From Prorocentrum cordatum (taxonomy: Eukaryota; Sar; Dinophyceae; Prorocentrales; Prorocentraceae), in assembly GCA_963575745.1 (NCBI GenBank), contig CAUYUJ010001337.1, positions 60,001-124,000 of the forward strand: 64,000 nt of DNA, in the 5' to 3' direction. The notes under the pieces were generated by a model. The model was given only the letters and a program-made list of their open reading frames with translations. It was not told where the DNA came from and made no database searches. This document shows, piece after piece, positions 29,944 through 40,207 of the stretch (its first letter is position 1; each line of letters begins with the position of its first letter). Both the position numbers and the translations under genes were made by a program.

Positions 29944-30390
29944 CAGGGCGAGCTCGAGTAGGCTCCACGGCCCCCCCCCCGCGAGATGGCCTCCAAGATT
30001 CTATAGGCTTACGCCACATCCGCCGACCCCTTGTTTTTCTTGTGGAGGAGGAGGAGAAGAAGGAGGAGGAGGAGGAGGCGAGGCGGGGAGGGTGAGGCGG
30101 AGTGGAGGACGCGAAATCGATAATTGAAGGTGGGGTCGGGGGCCTCTTGGGAGCTCCGGGAGCGGAAATGGTTCGAGGAGCGGGGAGGGGCGACGAGGAG
30201 GTGGATATCACGGCTGGGGCCGTGAGATCTTCCCAGATCTCATCGCCCTCACCCCTTTTGCTGTCTTTACCGTTCCCCTAGCCCCTTCTCGGCCGCGCAC
30301 GCGCCTCGGGCCCTGATCTGCGAACTCTCCTCTTGGACGCTCCCCTCCTGGAACAGACCTGAGTCGGCGCGGCCGCGGCGACGGCCGAGC
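29840..30390. other. unassigned
   Basis: Contains GGA-rich tracts at about 29845-29880 and 30040-30090. Nothing gene-like was recognised. Confidence 0.4.
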
Positions 30391-30394
30391 CCGG

Positions 30395-30650
<256 letters not shown>

Positions 30651-30885
30651 AGCCGAGCCGAGCCGAGCCGCGTGCGCGCGCGCGGCCCTGCCGCTTCAGA
30701 GGCCCGAGCCAGGGCGGCGCGCGAAGCTGTGCGGGGCGGGCGGCAGCGGCCGCGGCCCGGGGGCCGGCGCCGCGCGCCGCGCGTGCGCGCGCCTCGTCTC
30801 GGCCGCCGCTGTCGCTCACGTCGCCGCCGCCGGGATGGATTCGGAGTCGATTTCGGCCGATCTCCGACGTCTCGAACAAATCGAG

Positions 30886-31080
30886 ACAGAGGTTTTTGGC
30901 AGTTTGCGGGCGCTGGGGGCCCTCAACGGGCCCCGGGGCCGTCAAAAAACTACCCGGGATGAAAAGACGGTCCCCGGGAAGTGGTCGAGGGGTCCAGGGG
31001 CCGCGCATTGAAAACGTCAAGACGTCGGACGTCTGGGTCTGCCACGGAGTGCACGGTTCCCAGACCTCCGATGTCTTGAC
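30886..31080. repeat. GGGCCCCGGGGCCGTC repeat copy 1 with terminal hairpin
   Basis: Contains CGGGCCCCGGGGCCGTCAAA and GGTCCCCGGGAAGTGGTC. The family recurs at 35040, 61185 and 61680, three times preceded by GAC-type repeats. At its end a hairpin (31016-31038 with 31059-31080, arms AAGACGTCGGACGTCTGGG and CCCAGACCTCCGATGTCTT) lies directly before the TG repeat. Confidence 0.6.
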
Positions 31081-31084
31081 TTAG

Positions 31085-31085
<1 letters not shown>

Positions 31086-31117
<32 letters not shown>

Positions 31118-31180
31118 TGTGTGTCTGTGTCTGTGTCTGTGTCTGTGTCTGTGTCTGTGTCTGTGTCTGTGTGCTTGTTT
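31086..31180. repeat. TG / GTGTCT microsatellite
   Basis: GTGTGTGT run passing into repeated CTGTGT units. Confidence 0.95.
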
Positions 31181-31305
31181 TGTCGGCAAGGGCCATCGGG
31201 GAGCATCTTGGGGGGTCACCGTGCGGCCGAAGCAGACACGGGGAACGGACGTCCGAGCGACAGGCCCGGGAAGAAGTTAGGGAACAGTCATGCCACACTC
31301 ATCTG

Positions 31306-31512
31306 TCGGGGGAGCGTAAGACCCGGGTTTGCCAGGACTCGGGTTCGCCATTGTTTTTTGACGACCGCGACTCGGATTTTGACGAGTAGGAGTTTCGTGG
31401 GATGTCTGCAGCGGGAGGCCTCGTCAAAATGCAGGCTCGGCCTCGCCATTTTTTTGACGACCTCGTCGGGGATTTCCGAGTCCCCTGTGCCCGGGTCTTA
31501 CGTCCCCCTGAA
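31306..31512. mobile_element. short TIR element, copy 2
   Basis: Ends CGGGGGAGCGTAAGACCCGG and, reverse-complemented on the right, AGGGGGACGTAAGACCCGGG. The interior shares TTCGTGGGATGTCTGCAGCG and CTCGCCATTTTTTTGACGA with copy 1 at 15729-15939. It is about 200 bp and non-coding. No clear target-site duplication. Confidence 0.7.
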
Positions 31513-32134
31513 TTTGCCAATGCGCCCCCCAAAGATCAATGTTGGCGGTGGGCTGGATGAGTTGCACTTCGGCCGCAGTCTTCCCCGCGCGCGCCAGCTT
31601 CGAGTTCTGGGCGGCGGGGGAGTGTTCCCCACTCCGAGTTTCTAAGTGGCGTCGCAGGGGCGTCACTCCCGCCCACATCGACCCTCGTCGCGGGCAGACA
31701 CCGCGCGCCGAAGGCGCTCCGACCCCCGTCGCGTCGCGACAACGAGGCGAGGTTGACTTCCGTCGGGGGAATACTCTCCCACGCTTGTTATTATCAGGCG
31801 ATCGCAAACATGGGCCAAAGGGGCGTGGATTAGCGACGGGTCCCGTTTCCACAGGAATTCGCGGATTTACGCCGCCGAGCGAGGGAGTACTGGCCGCATT
31901 TCGGGGAGGGCACCTCCCTCAGAAGGCAGCCGTGCTTCACCTCCACGCCAAGCCAGGGCAACCCTCCTCGGGCTCGGCAGGGCGTGTACAGATGCGCCCT
32001 CCCGGCCGAGGCGCCAGGGGGGCGCGCGTGCACACCGTGCCGCTGCCCAGGTGGGCTATGGCCCGGCAAGGTGGTGGCGTGTAGGCGCCTGCGGCGTAGG
32101 ACATGCCCATGCGAGGCATGTCGGCGACGAGGAG
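31513..32134. other. unassigned
   Basis: No recognised gene. Plus frame 31539-32084 is open for 181 codons without any known motif. Confidence 0.3.
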
Positions 32135-32290
32135 GGTGGAGGAGGACGAGGAGGAGGAGGAGGAGGAGGAGGAGGAGCAGGAGGAGGAGCAGGAGGAGGA
32201 GGAGGAGGAGTAGGAGGAGGAGGAGGGAGGGGGGGAGGGGGAGGAGGAGGGGTCGACGAGGAGGGGGAGGAGGGGGAGGGAGAAGGAGGA
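32135..32290. repeat. GGA trinucleotide array
   Basis: GGA array on the plus strand with GCA and GTA interruptions. Confidence 0.85.
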
Positions 32291-32779
32291 GTCAGGCAGG
32301 CCCGGGATGAGGGGGATTCGCTCCAGAGTGTTCCGGCACGTTGTAGAACGGCCGCGGCGCCCGGTGCATTCTCCAGATTTGCCAGCGCTCAGAGTTTCTT
32401 GCGATTTGTCCTCATCCGGACTTGCTTTCATCCTGCCCTCGTCGTGAGACAGGGGGCCCAGGCATCTGGTACATCGGAGAATCGAGGCGGATGGTTTGTC
32501 TTTTTTTCCGTGTCGTGGAAGCCAAGTTCGGGCCTCCGGACGCCTCAAACCAGCTTTGCGCTTTACTTGGCATCGCTCGGACGTGTGCGCGTCATCTCAG
32601 CGAAACCCATCGAGGAGCAGTTTGGGCCATCCTGCGAAACAGTGCACGTACGAAACCGAGCAAACGGACGTCCGAGCGAGGGCAAGCTTGGAGGTCCCCA
32701 CGATCCAGGCGCGAACGGAACTGTGGAACACTCCGGGTCGACACCCGCTTGGCAGGCGAAAGTACAGCCTTTGCTAGAT
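32291..32779. other. unassigned
   Basis: No gene, RNA or repeat was recognised. Confidence 0.35.
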
Positions 32780-32979
32780 TAGGGGAACGAACAATGACAT
32801 AAACATAAAAACTCGGAGGTCCGCGCGGATTTTTCGGATCGGCGCCGGACCCCCCCTCCCTGGCGCGCGGAGCGCGCTTGGGGCGGCGCCGGAGGCGCCG
32901 CTGGGGGGCCCCGGCGCCGATCCGAGAAATCCGCGCGGACCTCCGAGTTTTGATGTTTATGTCACTGTTCGTCTCCCTA
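32780..32979. mobile_element. foldback element, GGCGCTCCGCGC family, copy B (intact)
   Basis: A 200-bp hairpin-like element with inverted arms of about 75 bp (left 32780-32854, right 32905-32979) agreeing at roughly nine positions in ten. Arms read TAGGG..ACGAACA(A/G)TG, ACATAAACAT, ACTCGGAGGTCCGCGCGGAT. The loop contains TCCCTGGCGCGCGGAGCGCG, also present in copy C. It may sit in a TA target (TTA|GGGG ... CCCTA|TAA). No coding capacity. Confidence 0.85.
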
Positions 32980-33335
32980 TAATGGAGGATGACGGCTAAT
33001 AAATGACCGGGGGTCGTGTTCGCGCGGCGGTGCCCAAGGTGACGATTAGGAAAAACCGGCCCCGGGCTGGAACACTATTTGTTTAATCGTTCTCCTCCAG
33101 TCAGAAAATTGTGCAGAAATCGCAGAAGCTATGTTTTTTATCGTTCTTTCCAATCGCAAAATTTTTAATTAGTCGTCATCCCGCAGTAGATCGAGACGGA
33201 CATGGGACTCCGAGCAGAGACATGCCCACCGCCCCGAGCGGCCTGCTGCCCGGGAGGCCCTGGGTCCGTGGGTCGCGCCCAGTCGTTGACCCGCTCTGGG
33301 AGGCCGAAGGGCCATGCCCGCCTACATCGTTCAGG
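32980..33335. other. unassigned
   Basis: No gene was recognised. Locally richer in A/T between 33060 and 33180. Confidence 0.35.
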
Positions 33336-33339
33336 AGGG

Positions 33340-33633
33340 GGAAGAACACACACACACACACACTCACAGACACCATGAATCGTCGAGGGGGAACAAAAAC
33401 ACCCACACACACGCACAGACATACACACACACACACACACACCCACACCCACACCCACACACACACACACACACACACTTACACGCACACACGCACCATG
33501 AATCGTCGATTCCCCAGAAAATGATGGGGAGATATGGGAAGTGTGGGGGGGAGACAAACACCCAGAACATGTAGGAAAATATATGGAATCTGGTTATCTG
33601 TGTGTGTCTTTATGTTGTGTGTGTGTGTGTCCC
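33340..33633. mobile_element. CA microsatellite merged with MITE-like copy 3
   Basis: CA repeats (33346-33366 and 33390-33495) are interleaved with CACCATGAATCGTCGA (33372 and 33495). They merge into the MITE-like element at 33481-33633 (ATTCCCCAGAAAATGATGGG ... TGTGTGTGTGTCCCAGGGG). The CA run coincides with the element's CACACAGACACAA end, which suggests the microsatellite grew from it. Confidence 0.6.
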
Positions 33634-34246
33634 AGGGGCCCTTCAATCGTGTTGATCATGGGGCTCTGGCAAGAGGAACGCCCACCGCCCCAAGCGGGCG
33701 TCGCGCCTGAGAGGTTCCCCCAGTCTGGGCGTCAACTGGCCCGTGGAAAACGCGCTTGGTCGACGCCATTGTGGGAGGCCTGAGCGCAGTGCCTGCTACA
33801 TCTCGGTGATCCAGCAGCGATCGCGGGTGTCCCTGAGCATGGGTGAGTGGTGAGTGGGAGTAAGTACGAGTGAGTCTGAGTGTGTGAGTGTGAGTCTGAG
33901 TGTCTTGGAGCAAGTGAGTCTGAGTCTGAGTGGCTCTGCGAGTGAACGATTATGAATTTGATAGGATCTGAGTGTGAATGAGTCTGGGTATGAGCGTGTC
34001 TGGGTGAATGGGTCTGAATGTGTGGATTTGAGTGCGAGTGAATCTGAGGAGTACGCGCGTGTGAGTGGCTCTGATCACGAGTGTGTGAAAGGGGTGCCTT
34101 TTTCCCAACCTTCCCTTGGTTGGGTACTCGTTTTGCATAGAGCACTTTGGTCGCCCCGTCCTCCCGCCCACCTCCCTCCTGCCTCCTACCTCCTCCTCGC
34201 GGCGCCTTCTGGGGGGCTGCGATCTGCGCACCTGTCGGCACTTTCG
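33634..34246. other. unassigned with GAGTCTGAGTG repeats
   Basis: A loose GAGTGAGTCTGAGTGTGTGA repeat occupies about 33840-34080. His/Ser-rich minus-strand frames come from it. Confidence 0.5.
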
Positions 34247-34570
34247 TGGGCTCCTGGGAGGCCGTGCGGAGTGGGAGTGACACGCAGATCGCGTCGGGAC
34301 CTCGCGGCTCCCTGCGGGGGGAGCTGCCAAGTGCGCAACTGTCGGCAGTTCTGTGGGCTCCTGGGAGGCCCAGCGGAGTGGGGGTGACACGCAGATCGCG
34401 TCGGGACCTCGCGGCTCCCTGCGGGGGGAGCTGCCAAGTGCGCAACTGTCGGCAGGTTCGTGGGCTCCTGGGAGGCCCAGCGGAGTGGGATCGCGTCGGG
34501 ACCTCGCGGCTCTCTGCGGGGGGAGCTGCCAAGTGCGCAACTGTCGGCAGTTTCGTGGGCTCCTGGGAGG
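34247..34570. repeat. 107-bp tandem repeat, four units
   Basis: Starts of GTGGGCTCCTGGGAGGCC lie at 34247, 34353, 34460 and 34555 (periods 106, 107, 95). Units are nearly identical, with AGATCGCGTCGGGACCTCGC and GCGCAACTGTCGGCAG. The last period is short by a small deletion. 107 bp is not a multiple of three, so open frames through it are incidental. Confidence 0.9.
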
Positions 34571-35039
34571 CCCTGGCCGGCGACTCGCTGCGTGAGCGTC
34601 TGCGGAGGCAAACAAATTTTGTTTGTCCGTCTGCTTGCCTTGTGTATCTGCCTGAATGTCTCTCTGCCTGTCTGTGCGAATGTGGTTGTTCGTCTGCGCC
34701 TGTGCCCATCCTGTATCCCTGTCTCCGTCACGTGTTTCCTATATGTCTCACTGTCCTCCGTCTCCACTTTTGCCTCTATCTTACCTGTCTGTATGCCCGT
34801 GGTCTTGGTATCCGTTTCCGCGCTAAATATCGCAATGAATTGTTTGGATGGCCCCTCCGTCAGTAAGCTACAATACTTCAAATCGGAAGCACGACGCCGC
34901 CACATACAGAGCGCATCGCCGTCACAGGTGTGGCCCCGTCCCCGTTCGATGATCTGGTAGCCTGATCGGTCCACTCGAGTGCCAGGCGCGAGGTATGGAC
35001 TGATTACTGCCCCTCAGCGTTAAAAAAAAAATCACTGGA
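34571..35039. other. unassigned
   Basis: Rich in CTGTCTG and CTGCCTG around 34620-34800. No gene was recognised. Confidence 0.35.
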
Positions 35040-35190
35040 TTTTGGTTTTTCGTTGTTTTCGGCCCCTGGAGTCCTGGAGGCAGTTTTCGGGCCCCGGGGC
35101 CGTCCAAAAAACGATCCAGGACGAAAAACCGGTCCTGGGGAAGTCGTCGGGACCTCCGGGGGCCGCGCATCGGAAAAATCGAGACATCGC
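35040..35190. repeat. GGGCCCCGGGGCCGTC repeat, copy 2
   Basis: TTTTCGGGCCCCGGGGCCGT followed by CAAAAAACGATCCAGG and a GGTCCTGGGGAAGTCGTC block, parallel to 30.9 kb. Confidence 0.6.
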
Positions 35191-35632
35191 GGAGGTCGGT
35201 CCCCGAGCGTCCTGCAGCTCTTTTGTCTCGAGGCGTCAGGCTGAATGATTTCCGCAGCCACGCGTGGTGGGTTCTGTTTGTAGTGAGCTGATGGCCGCGC
35301 CCAAACTGCCCCATGCACTAGGCTGTGGCCGATTCGACGCTGTTGAGTACGAGGTCCATATTTGTTCGAGGAGCCGTGTTGCTGAGATTTCGGCAAAGAC
35401 CTTGTCATTCCTTGTGCATCAACAGGCCATCCATGTGCCGTGTGTCAATTCCGCCGCACATGCATTTGCGAGGTGATTCCTGGAGGGAGGCTTTGCGGGT
35501 CGGAGCGTCTTGGTAAAAGCTTGCAGGTGCTAGAACGTGCCAGGTTGGATTTCCATCTTATCCGGGGCAATCTGGGGACCCTGAACCGTCTGGTGCCACG
35601 CCTGCAATCACACAGAGCTGCTCGGCGCAGGG
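35191..35632. other. unassigned
   Basis: No gene was recognised; short frames only. Confidence 0.35.
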
Positions 35633-35633
35633 T

Positions 35634-35672
<39 letters not shown>

Positions 35673-35720
35673 TTCGTCGTCGTCGTCGTCCTCGTCCTCG
35701 TCGTCGTCGCCGCAATAGAT
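35633..35720. repeat. GTC trinucleotide array, block 1
   Basis: GTC run ending GTCGTCGCCGCAATAG. The same ending closes the second GTC block at 36163, so the two are duplicates. Confidence 0.85.
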
Positions 35721-35768
35721 GTCATCGGGCCGCGTCACTGGTGTTAGCGGCCCCGCCACGCCAGTGAC

Positions 35769-35833
35769 AATGCACTACTGCTGTCACTGCTGTAGCGAAG
35801 CCGCGAACACCAGTGACAAGGCAGTAGTGCATT
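35769..35833. repeat. imperfect inverted repeat (hairpin)
   Basis: AATGCACTACTGCTGTCACT (35769 on) pairs with the reverse complement of AACACCAGTGACAAGGCAGT...GCATT (35806-35833). A further GTCACTGGTGTTAGCGG copy lies at about 35736. Stem about 25 bp with one small bulge. Confidence 0.7.
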
Positions 35834-36030
35834 TGCCTTCCATGACGCGGCCAGGTGAAACCTATTGTGGCGATAAGCAACTTGCAAGAAATACTCCATC
35901 CCGAGAGATGCTAGCGTTGTCCTGCCCAAGACGACGACACTGAGACCTATTGTTGTGACGGGCCCCCGCGAAAAGGTGCTTTATGGGAGGTCCCAATTGC
36001 TCTTTCTCTAGTTCCTGCTCCTGGTCCTCC

Positions 36031-36115
36031 CCGTCGTCGTCGTTGCGTCGTGGTCGTCTTCGTCGTCATCATCGTCGCAGCCGTGGCCGGCGTCGCACTC
36101 GTCGTCGGCGTCGTT

Positions 36116-36152
<37 letters not shown>

Positions 36153-36163
36153 CAATAGGTTGG
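36031..36163. repeat. GTC trinucleotide array, block 2
   Basis: CGTCGTCGT-type run with interruptions, ending GCCGCAATAGGT. It directly precedes the glycosyltransferase-like segment. Confidence 0.85.
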
Positions 36164-36210
36164 GTTCTGAACTAGCATTCGCCCACGCCATTTCCGTGCG
36201 CGCACGGTAG

Positions 36211-36666
36211 CGGGTTTCGCAGTCATCTATCCATGTGTGGGTGCATCCTACAAACTTGGAGTGGTACAAAAAATGTCTCCGGCCGGACTTCCCCAACATT
36301 GTGATTCATAGGGGCGGGTCTTCTTTACACGAGCAAAAGCAAAAGGTATGGGACGCTTCACGGGAGGGAACATATCTCGTATGTTTGGATGATGATGTGT
36401 CCTCTATCGTGACTGCTTCTGGCGCCTTGCCAAGCGGTGGCTTTGAAGGGCTCGTGCAGCATGGTTATTACTTGATGCGTCAACAAGATGCCTTCATATG
36501 GGGGTTAAACAAAAGCTTGAATAAGCTGAATCTTAGAAGCACAATCGGTCGGAACTTTGGTCTCATCATGGGTTGCGTGTACGGCGTAGTGAAAAGAAGT
36601 CAGTTTAATGGCTGCAGTTCTCTGGGCAACTATTCGACCACCTTCGGCAAAGTCCGCCACTTCTGA
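36211..36666 (+). CDS. GT-A glycosyltransferase-like fragment
   Basis: The frame opens just after a TAG at 36208-36210 and has no ATG near its start. The first possible non-ATG start is GTG at 36235. The order SSIHVWVHPTNLEWYKKC, GGSSLHEQKQKVWDA, TYLVCLDDDVSSI, then FIWGLNKSLNK and GLIMGCVYG follows a pattern I associate with GT-A fold nucleotide-sugar transferases of the TET/JBP-associated (TAGT) type. In that pattern the DDD would be the metal-binding motif and the later segment the acceptor side. Similarity fades after about 36605. The segment is less GC-rich than its surroundings and lies next to GTC repeats. An inverted, decayed copy is at 36945-37345. Family assignment is by pattern only; it is a partial gene or single exon. 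Confidence 0.4.
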   Translation, partial: RVSQSSIHVWVHPTNLEWYKKCLRPDFPNIVIHRGGSSLHEQKQKVWDASREGTYLVCLDDDVSSIVTASGALPSGGFEGLVQHGYYLMRQQDAFIWGLNKSLNKLNLRSTIGRNFGLIMGCVYGVVKRSQFNGCSSLGNYSTTFGKVRHF

Positions 36667-36749
36667 TGTTGTCCCTCTTAGTTCCACCTCTGCTGCGTCC
36701 ACTGCGACGCCTGCTAGTGCTACGATACTACGTCTACCAGAAAAAATAC

Positions 36750-36915
36750 AAATGTTATGGGTACTAGTACTTCTACTACTATTGCTATTATTACTACGAC
36801 TACTACAACTAGTAGTACTACGAGTACTACTTCTACTTCAACTAGTAGTAGTAGCACTATTACTAATACTTCTACTACAAGTCTCTAGTACTACTAGTAC
36901 TACTAGTAATGGTGC
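36750..36915. repeat. TAC/TAG microsatellite between inverted copies
   Basis: Imperfect TACTAC/ACTAGTAGTA repeat in the centre of the 36.2-37.3 kb inverted duplication. It is itself partly palindromic (CTAGTAGTACTACGAG). Confidence 0.8.
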
Positions 36916-36944
36916 TGCTGCTCTTCTGCTGAGACCAGGCGCCC

Positions 36945-37345
36945 GAAAGCTGGAGCCGTCGAGCGCAGTTCTTTTGACTACTCCGTACAGGCCAGCCATT
37001 CTGAGACCAAAGGTTAGGATGATCGTCTTCCTGAGATTCAATGTAGCGGGGATTTTGATGAACCAATGTATCAAGGCGTCTTGCTGAAGCAGTAGAGAAT
37101 AACCGTGATGCAAGAGCCCCTCGAAACGATAGCCGGGAACGCCGCCAGAAGCAGTCATGATAGAGTACACATCATCAGCCACACATGCGGGAGAAATCTC
37201 CACGCGCGACGCGTCCCACACTTTTGCCGATTGTGCAATGAGGCCCCGCTTCGTGGAGGACTTTGTCGGGAATCTCTGGTCGAAGATATTTTTTGTTCAA
37301 TTCCAAGATTGTAGGAGGAACCCATACATGGATCAGAGACTGCTG
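36945..37345 (-). pseudogene. inverted, decayed copy of the GT-A-like segment
   Basis: Read on the minus strand, this repeats the 36.2-36.6 kb segment: LIHVWVPPTILELNKKYLRP (about 37330), VWDASR, DDVYSIMTASG, FEGLLHHGYSLLLQQDALI, FGLRMAGLYGVVKR (about 36965). The first D of the LDDDV motif has become A (VADDV), and the frame changes between the first part and VWDASR. Both copies end at GVVKR and point toward the microsatellite between them. Confidence 0.7.
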
Positions 37346-38060
37346 GATCCGCTACCGTGCGTGCACGGAAAAGGCGTGGGCGAGTGCGAGTTGAGAGCCT
37401 ATTGCAATTGATGTATTGGCCCGCGCAACCTGCGTGGCGCAACTCGGTGTGAATGCAGGTGCGGCCCCAGACGGCAGAGGGTCCCGACAGTCCCCCCGGT
37501 GAGAGGGAACCCGACCCAGCACACCCCATGTATCTGCAAGCTCCTACCACCGCGCTTCGACCCGCCAAGGCTCGTCTCAGGAGTCCCCTGATGAATGCCC
37601 GTGCGGCGCCACTGGCGCAAAGGACGCGCTTGGTTTGTTGGTGAAACAGGAAGACCAGGTCTTGGTCGAAATCTCAATCACTCGGTTCCTGGAAGAAAGG
37701 TGGATCTCGTAATCCGCGGCGTCTAATCGGCATCAGCCGAGTGCATGGGGCACTGTGGCCGTGGTCATCAGCTCACTGCGTCTCCTGCGCGCGCAGCACA
37801 TCCGCCCTCTCATGCAAGCGTTCGAGGGTATCTTTCTTCGCCGCGCCCCGTGGTTCGTGTAGCGTTCGCGCGCTGCCGTCAACGTCCAGGTTGTTCCACG
37901 CAAGGAGAGGTCGCAAGCGTGGACACAGGTTGGCAACGTCGACAGGGATCCGCTGTACGTTCGCATGGTAAGCCACCACGAGCCACATATCCGAGTGAGG
38001 GAGCCGAACGGTCATTCGCTGTCACTGTGTGCGTGTCTGAAGTGGGGGTACACGGCGAGG
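37346..38060. other. unassigned
   Basis: No gene was recognised. Frames on both strands (37399-37677 minus, 37745-38314 plus) have no known motif. Confidence 0.35.
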
Positions 38061-38218
38061 ATTATTGTTGTTGTTGTAGTTGTAGTTGTTGTTGTTGTAG
38101 TTGTTGTTGTTCTTGTTGTAGTTGTTGTTGTTGTTGTTATTGTTGTTTGTCGTTGTTGTTGTTGTTGTTGGTTACTGTTGTTGGTTGTTGTTGCTGGTGT
38201 TGCTGTTGCTGTTATGGC

Positions 38219-38255
<37 letters not shown>

Positions 38256-38296
38256 CTTGTTGTTGTTTTTGGTGTCGGTGTTGTTGTTGTTGCTGG
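38061..38296. repeat. TTG trinucleotide array
   Basis: GTT/TTG run with GCT and GGT interruptions. Poly-Val, poly-Cys and poly-Thr frames are artefacts. Confidence 0.9.
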
Positions 38297-38494
38297 CCCG
38301 ATGTCCGCCCGTGATCCACCGGCGACTCTCGTGCGACCCAACGCGCGAATCACCTCGCGAGCCACTCGCGCCTCACCCGCCATCTAGTCGCAAAGCAGTT
38401 GTGAGCCACGTGCGATCGACCCGCGGCCTATGCGCGGCCCACTCGGCGACCCACCCTGCGTCCGCTTCATCATTTTTTCCCGCAAATACGGGGT

Positions 38495-38760
38495 GCTAAA
38501 CGTCTCAGAACCAGTATGGTACAATCACGTTGGAAACCCTGCGCACGGCTTCCCTCGTCTTTCCGAACAGCCTCCAGCTAAGTCTCGCCGTGCCCTCTCT
38601 TCGTGGCGTTGTTCTGCGTGGATGACCGCGGATCGGACTGTTGGCCACTAGACCTGAGGGACTTTGTGGTCACCGAATACATCTTGTATCTTAGAGTGAT
38701 GCTGTCACAGTCAAAATAATTACGAGGACGTTCCCAATCATCCACATGCGACACCGTGCT
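38495..38760 (-). repeat. left arm of inverted repeat around ACT array
   Basis: On the minus strand: GAGCACGGTGTCGCATGTGG, GATGATTGGGAACGTCCTCG, TATTCGGTGACCACAAAGT, CAGTCCGATC. This matches the plus-strand right arm at 39358-39640 at very roughly 65-70 percent by eye. Translations of the two arms are also alike (TLRYKMYSVTTK and VLRYNMFSVTTK). Both read outward from the ACT array. Confidence 0.7.
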
Positions 38761-38765
38761 CGCCG

Positions 38766-39342
<577 letters not shown>

Positions 39343-39357
39343 CGCGCCCACCTCGTG

Positions 39358-39640
39358 CAGGCACGGTGGCGGATGTTGATGACTGGGAACGTTCTTGTTC
39401 TACGATATAATATGTTTTCGGTGACGACAAAGTTCATCGGACCTGGAGGCCATCAGTCCGACCTGTGGGCATCGACGTACAACGCAGCCGCGAAAAGAGG
39501 ATACGACGAGACTTCGCTGGAGCTCGTTCAGGCAGCGGAGGCCGCCAGAGCGAAGGGTGTTCAACGGGACTGTTCCAAACTGGTGAGAAAGTATCCACCT
39601 GCCTGCGGCAAGCCCCGCCACCGTGCCTGTGCAACAGCAC
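39358..39640 (+). mobile_element. right arm; possible 272-bp TIR element
   Basis: Begins with CAGGCACGGTGGCGG (39358-39372), and the exact reverse complement, CCGCCACCGTGCCTG, lies at 39615-39629. That gives a 272-bp unit with perfect 15-bp inverted ends. A frame through it reads LVLRYNMFSVTTKFIGPGG and RGYDETSLELVQAAEAARAK. The CCCGCCACCGTG end and the 30 bp after it also match 3116-3180. The element interpretation is therefore one of two; the other is a relic of a gene segment. Confidence 0.5.
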
Positions 39641-39719
39641 AGCAGGAAGAAGGCTGAAACCTTTTCAACCAAAAGGCAGACGATAACCTCAAAATCATTC
39701 AAACACCAAATGAAATTCA

Positions 39720-40200
39720 ATGTTTGTGTTGCTGCTTCGGGGCCTCCTGGGCGACGTTTTTGGACTTCTGGGGGCCTCCTGGGTTTTCTTGGGGGCCTTC
39801 TTGGGGCCTCTTGGGGCCACTTGGGCAATTTCAGATGGTTCTTGGCCCGTCTGACGCCTGCGGAGGCCGTCTCGGGGGTCTCTTTGGGCCGTCTTGGAGC
39901 CCTCTTGGAGCGCTTGAGGGCCGTCTTGGGGCTCTCTTGGGGGCCTTTTAGGCGATCTTGGGGTCCCGTTGGGCCGACTTCGGGTCCTTTTGAGGGCCTT
40001 TTGGGCTGTCTTGCAGGCCTCTTGGGCCGTTTTGGGCGGTCGGAAACCCAAACAAGTGAAACCTTGAAAAACCTTGGGGGCCTCTTGGGCCGTCTTGATG
40101 CCGTCTTGGGGGCCTCTTGGGCCGTCTTGATGCCGTCTTGGGGGCCTCTTGAGCCGTCTTGGGCCATCTTGGGCCATCTTGGGTGTCAGCTTGGCTGTCT
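39720..40200. repeat. GGGGGCCTCTTGG minisatellite, second block
   Basis: GGCCTCTTGGGCCGTCTTG-type units. The last 120 bp holds nearly exact tandem copies of GCCGTCTTGATGCCGTCTTG. Same family as 3590-4085. Confidence 0.7.
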
Positions 40201-40207
40201 TGGGCCA

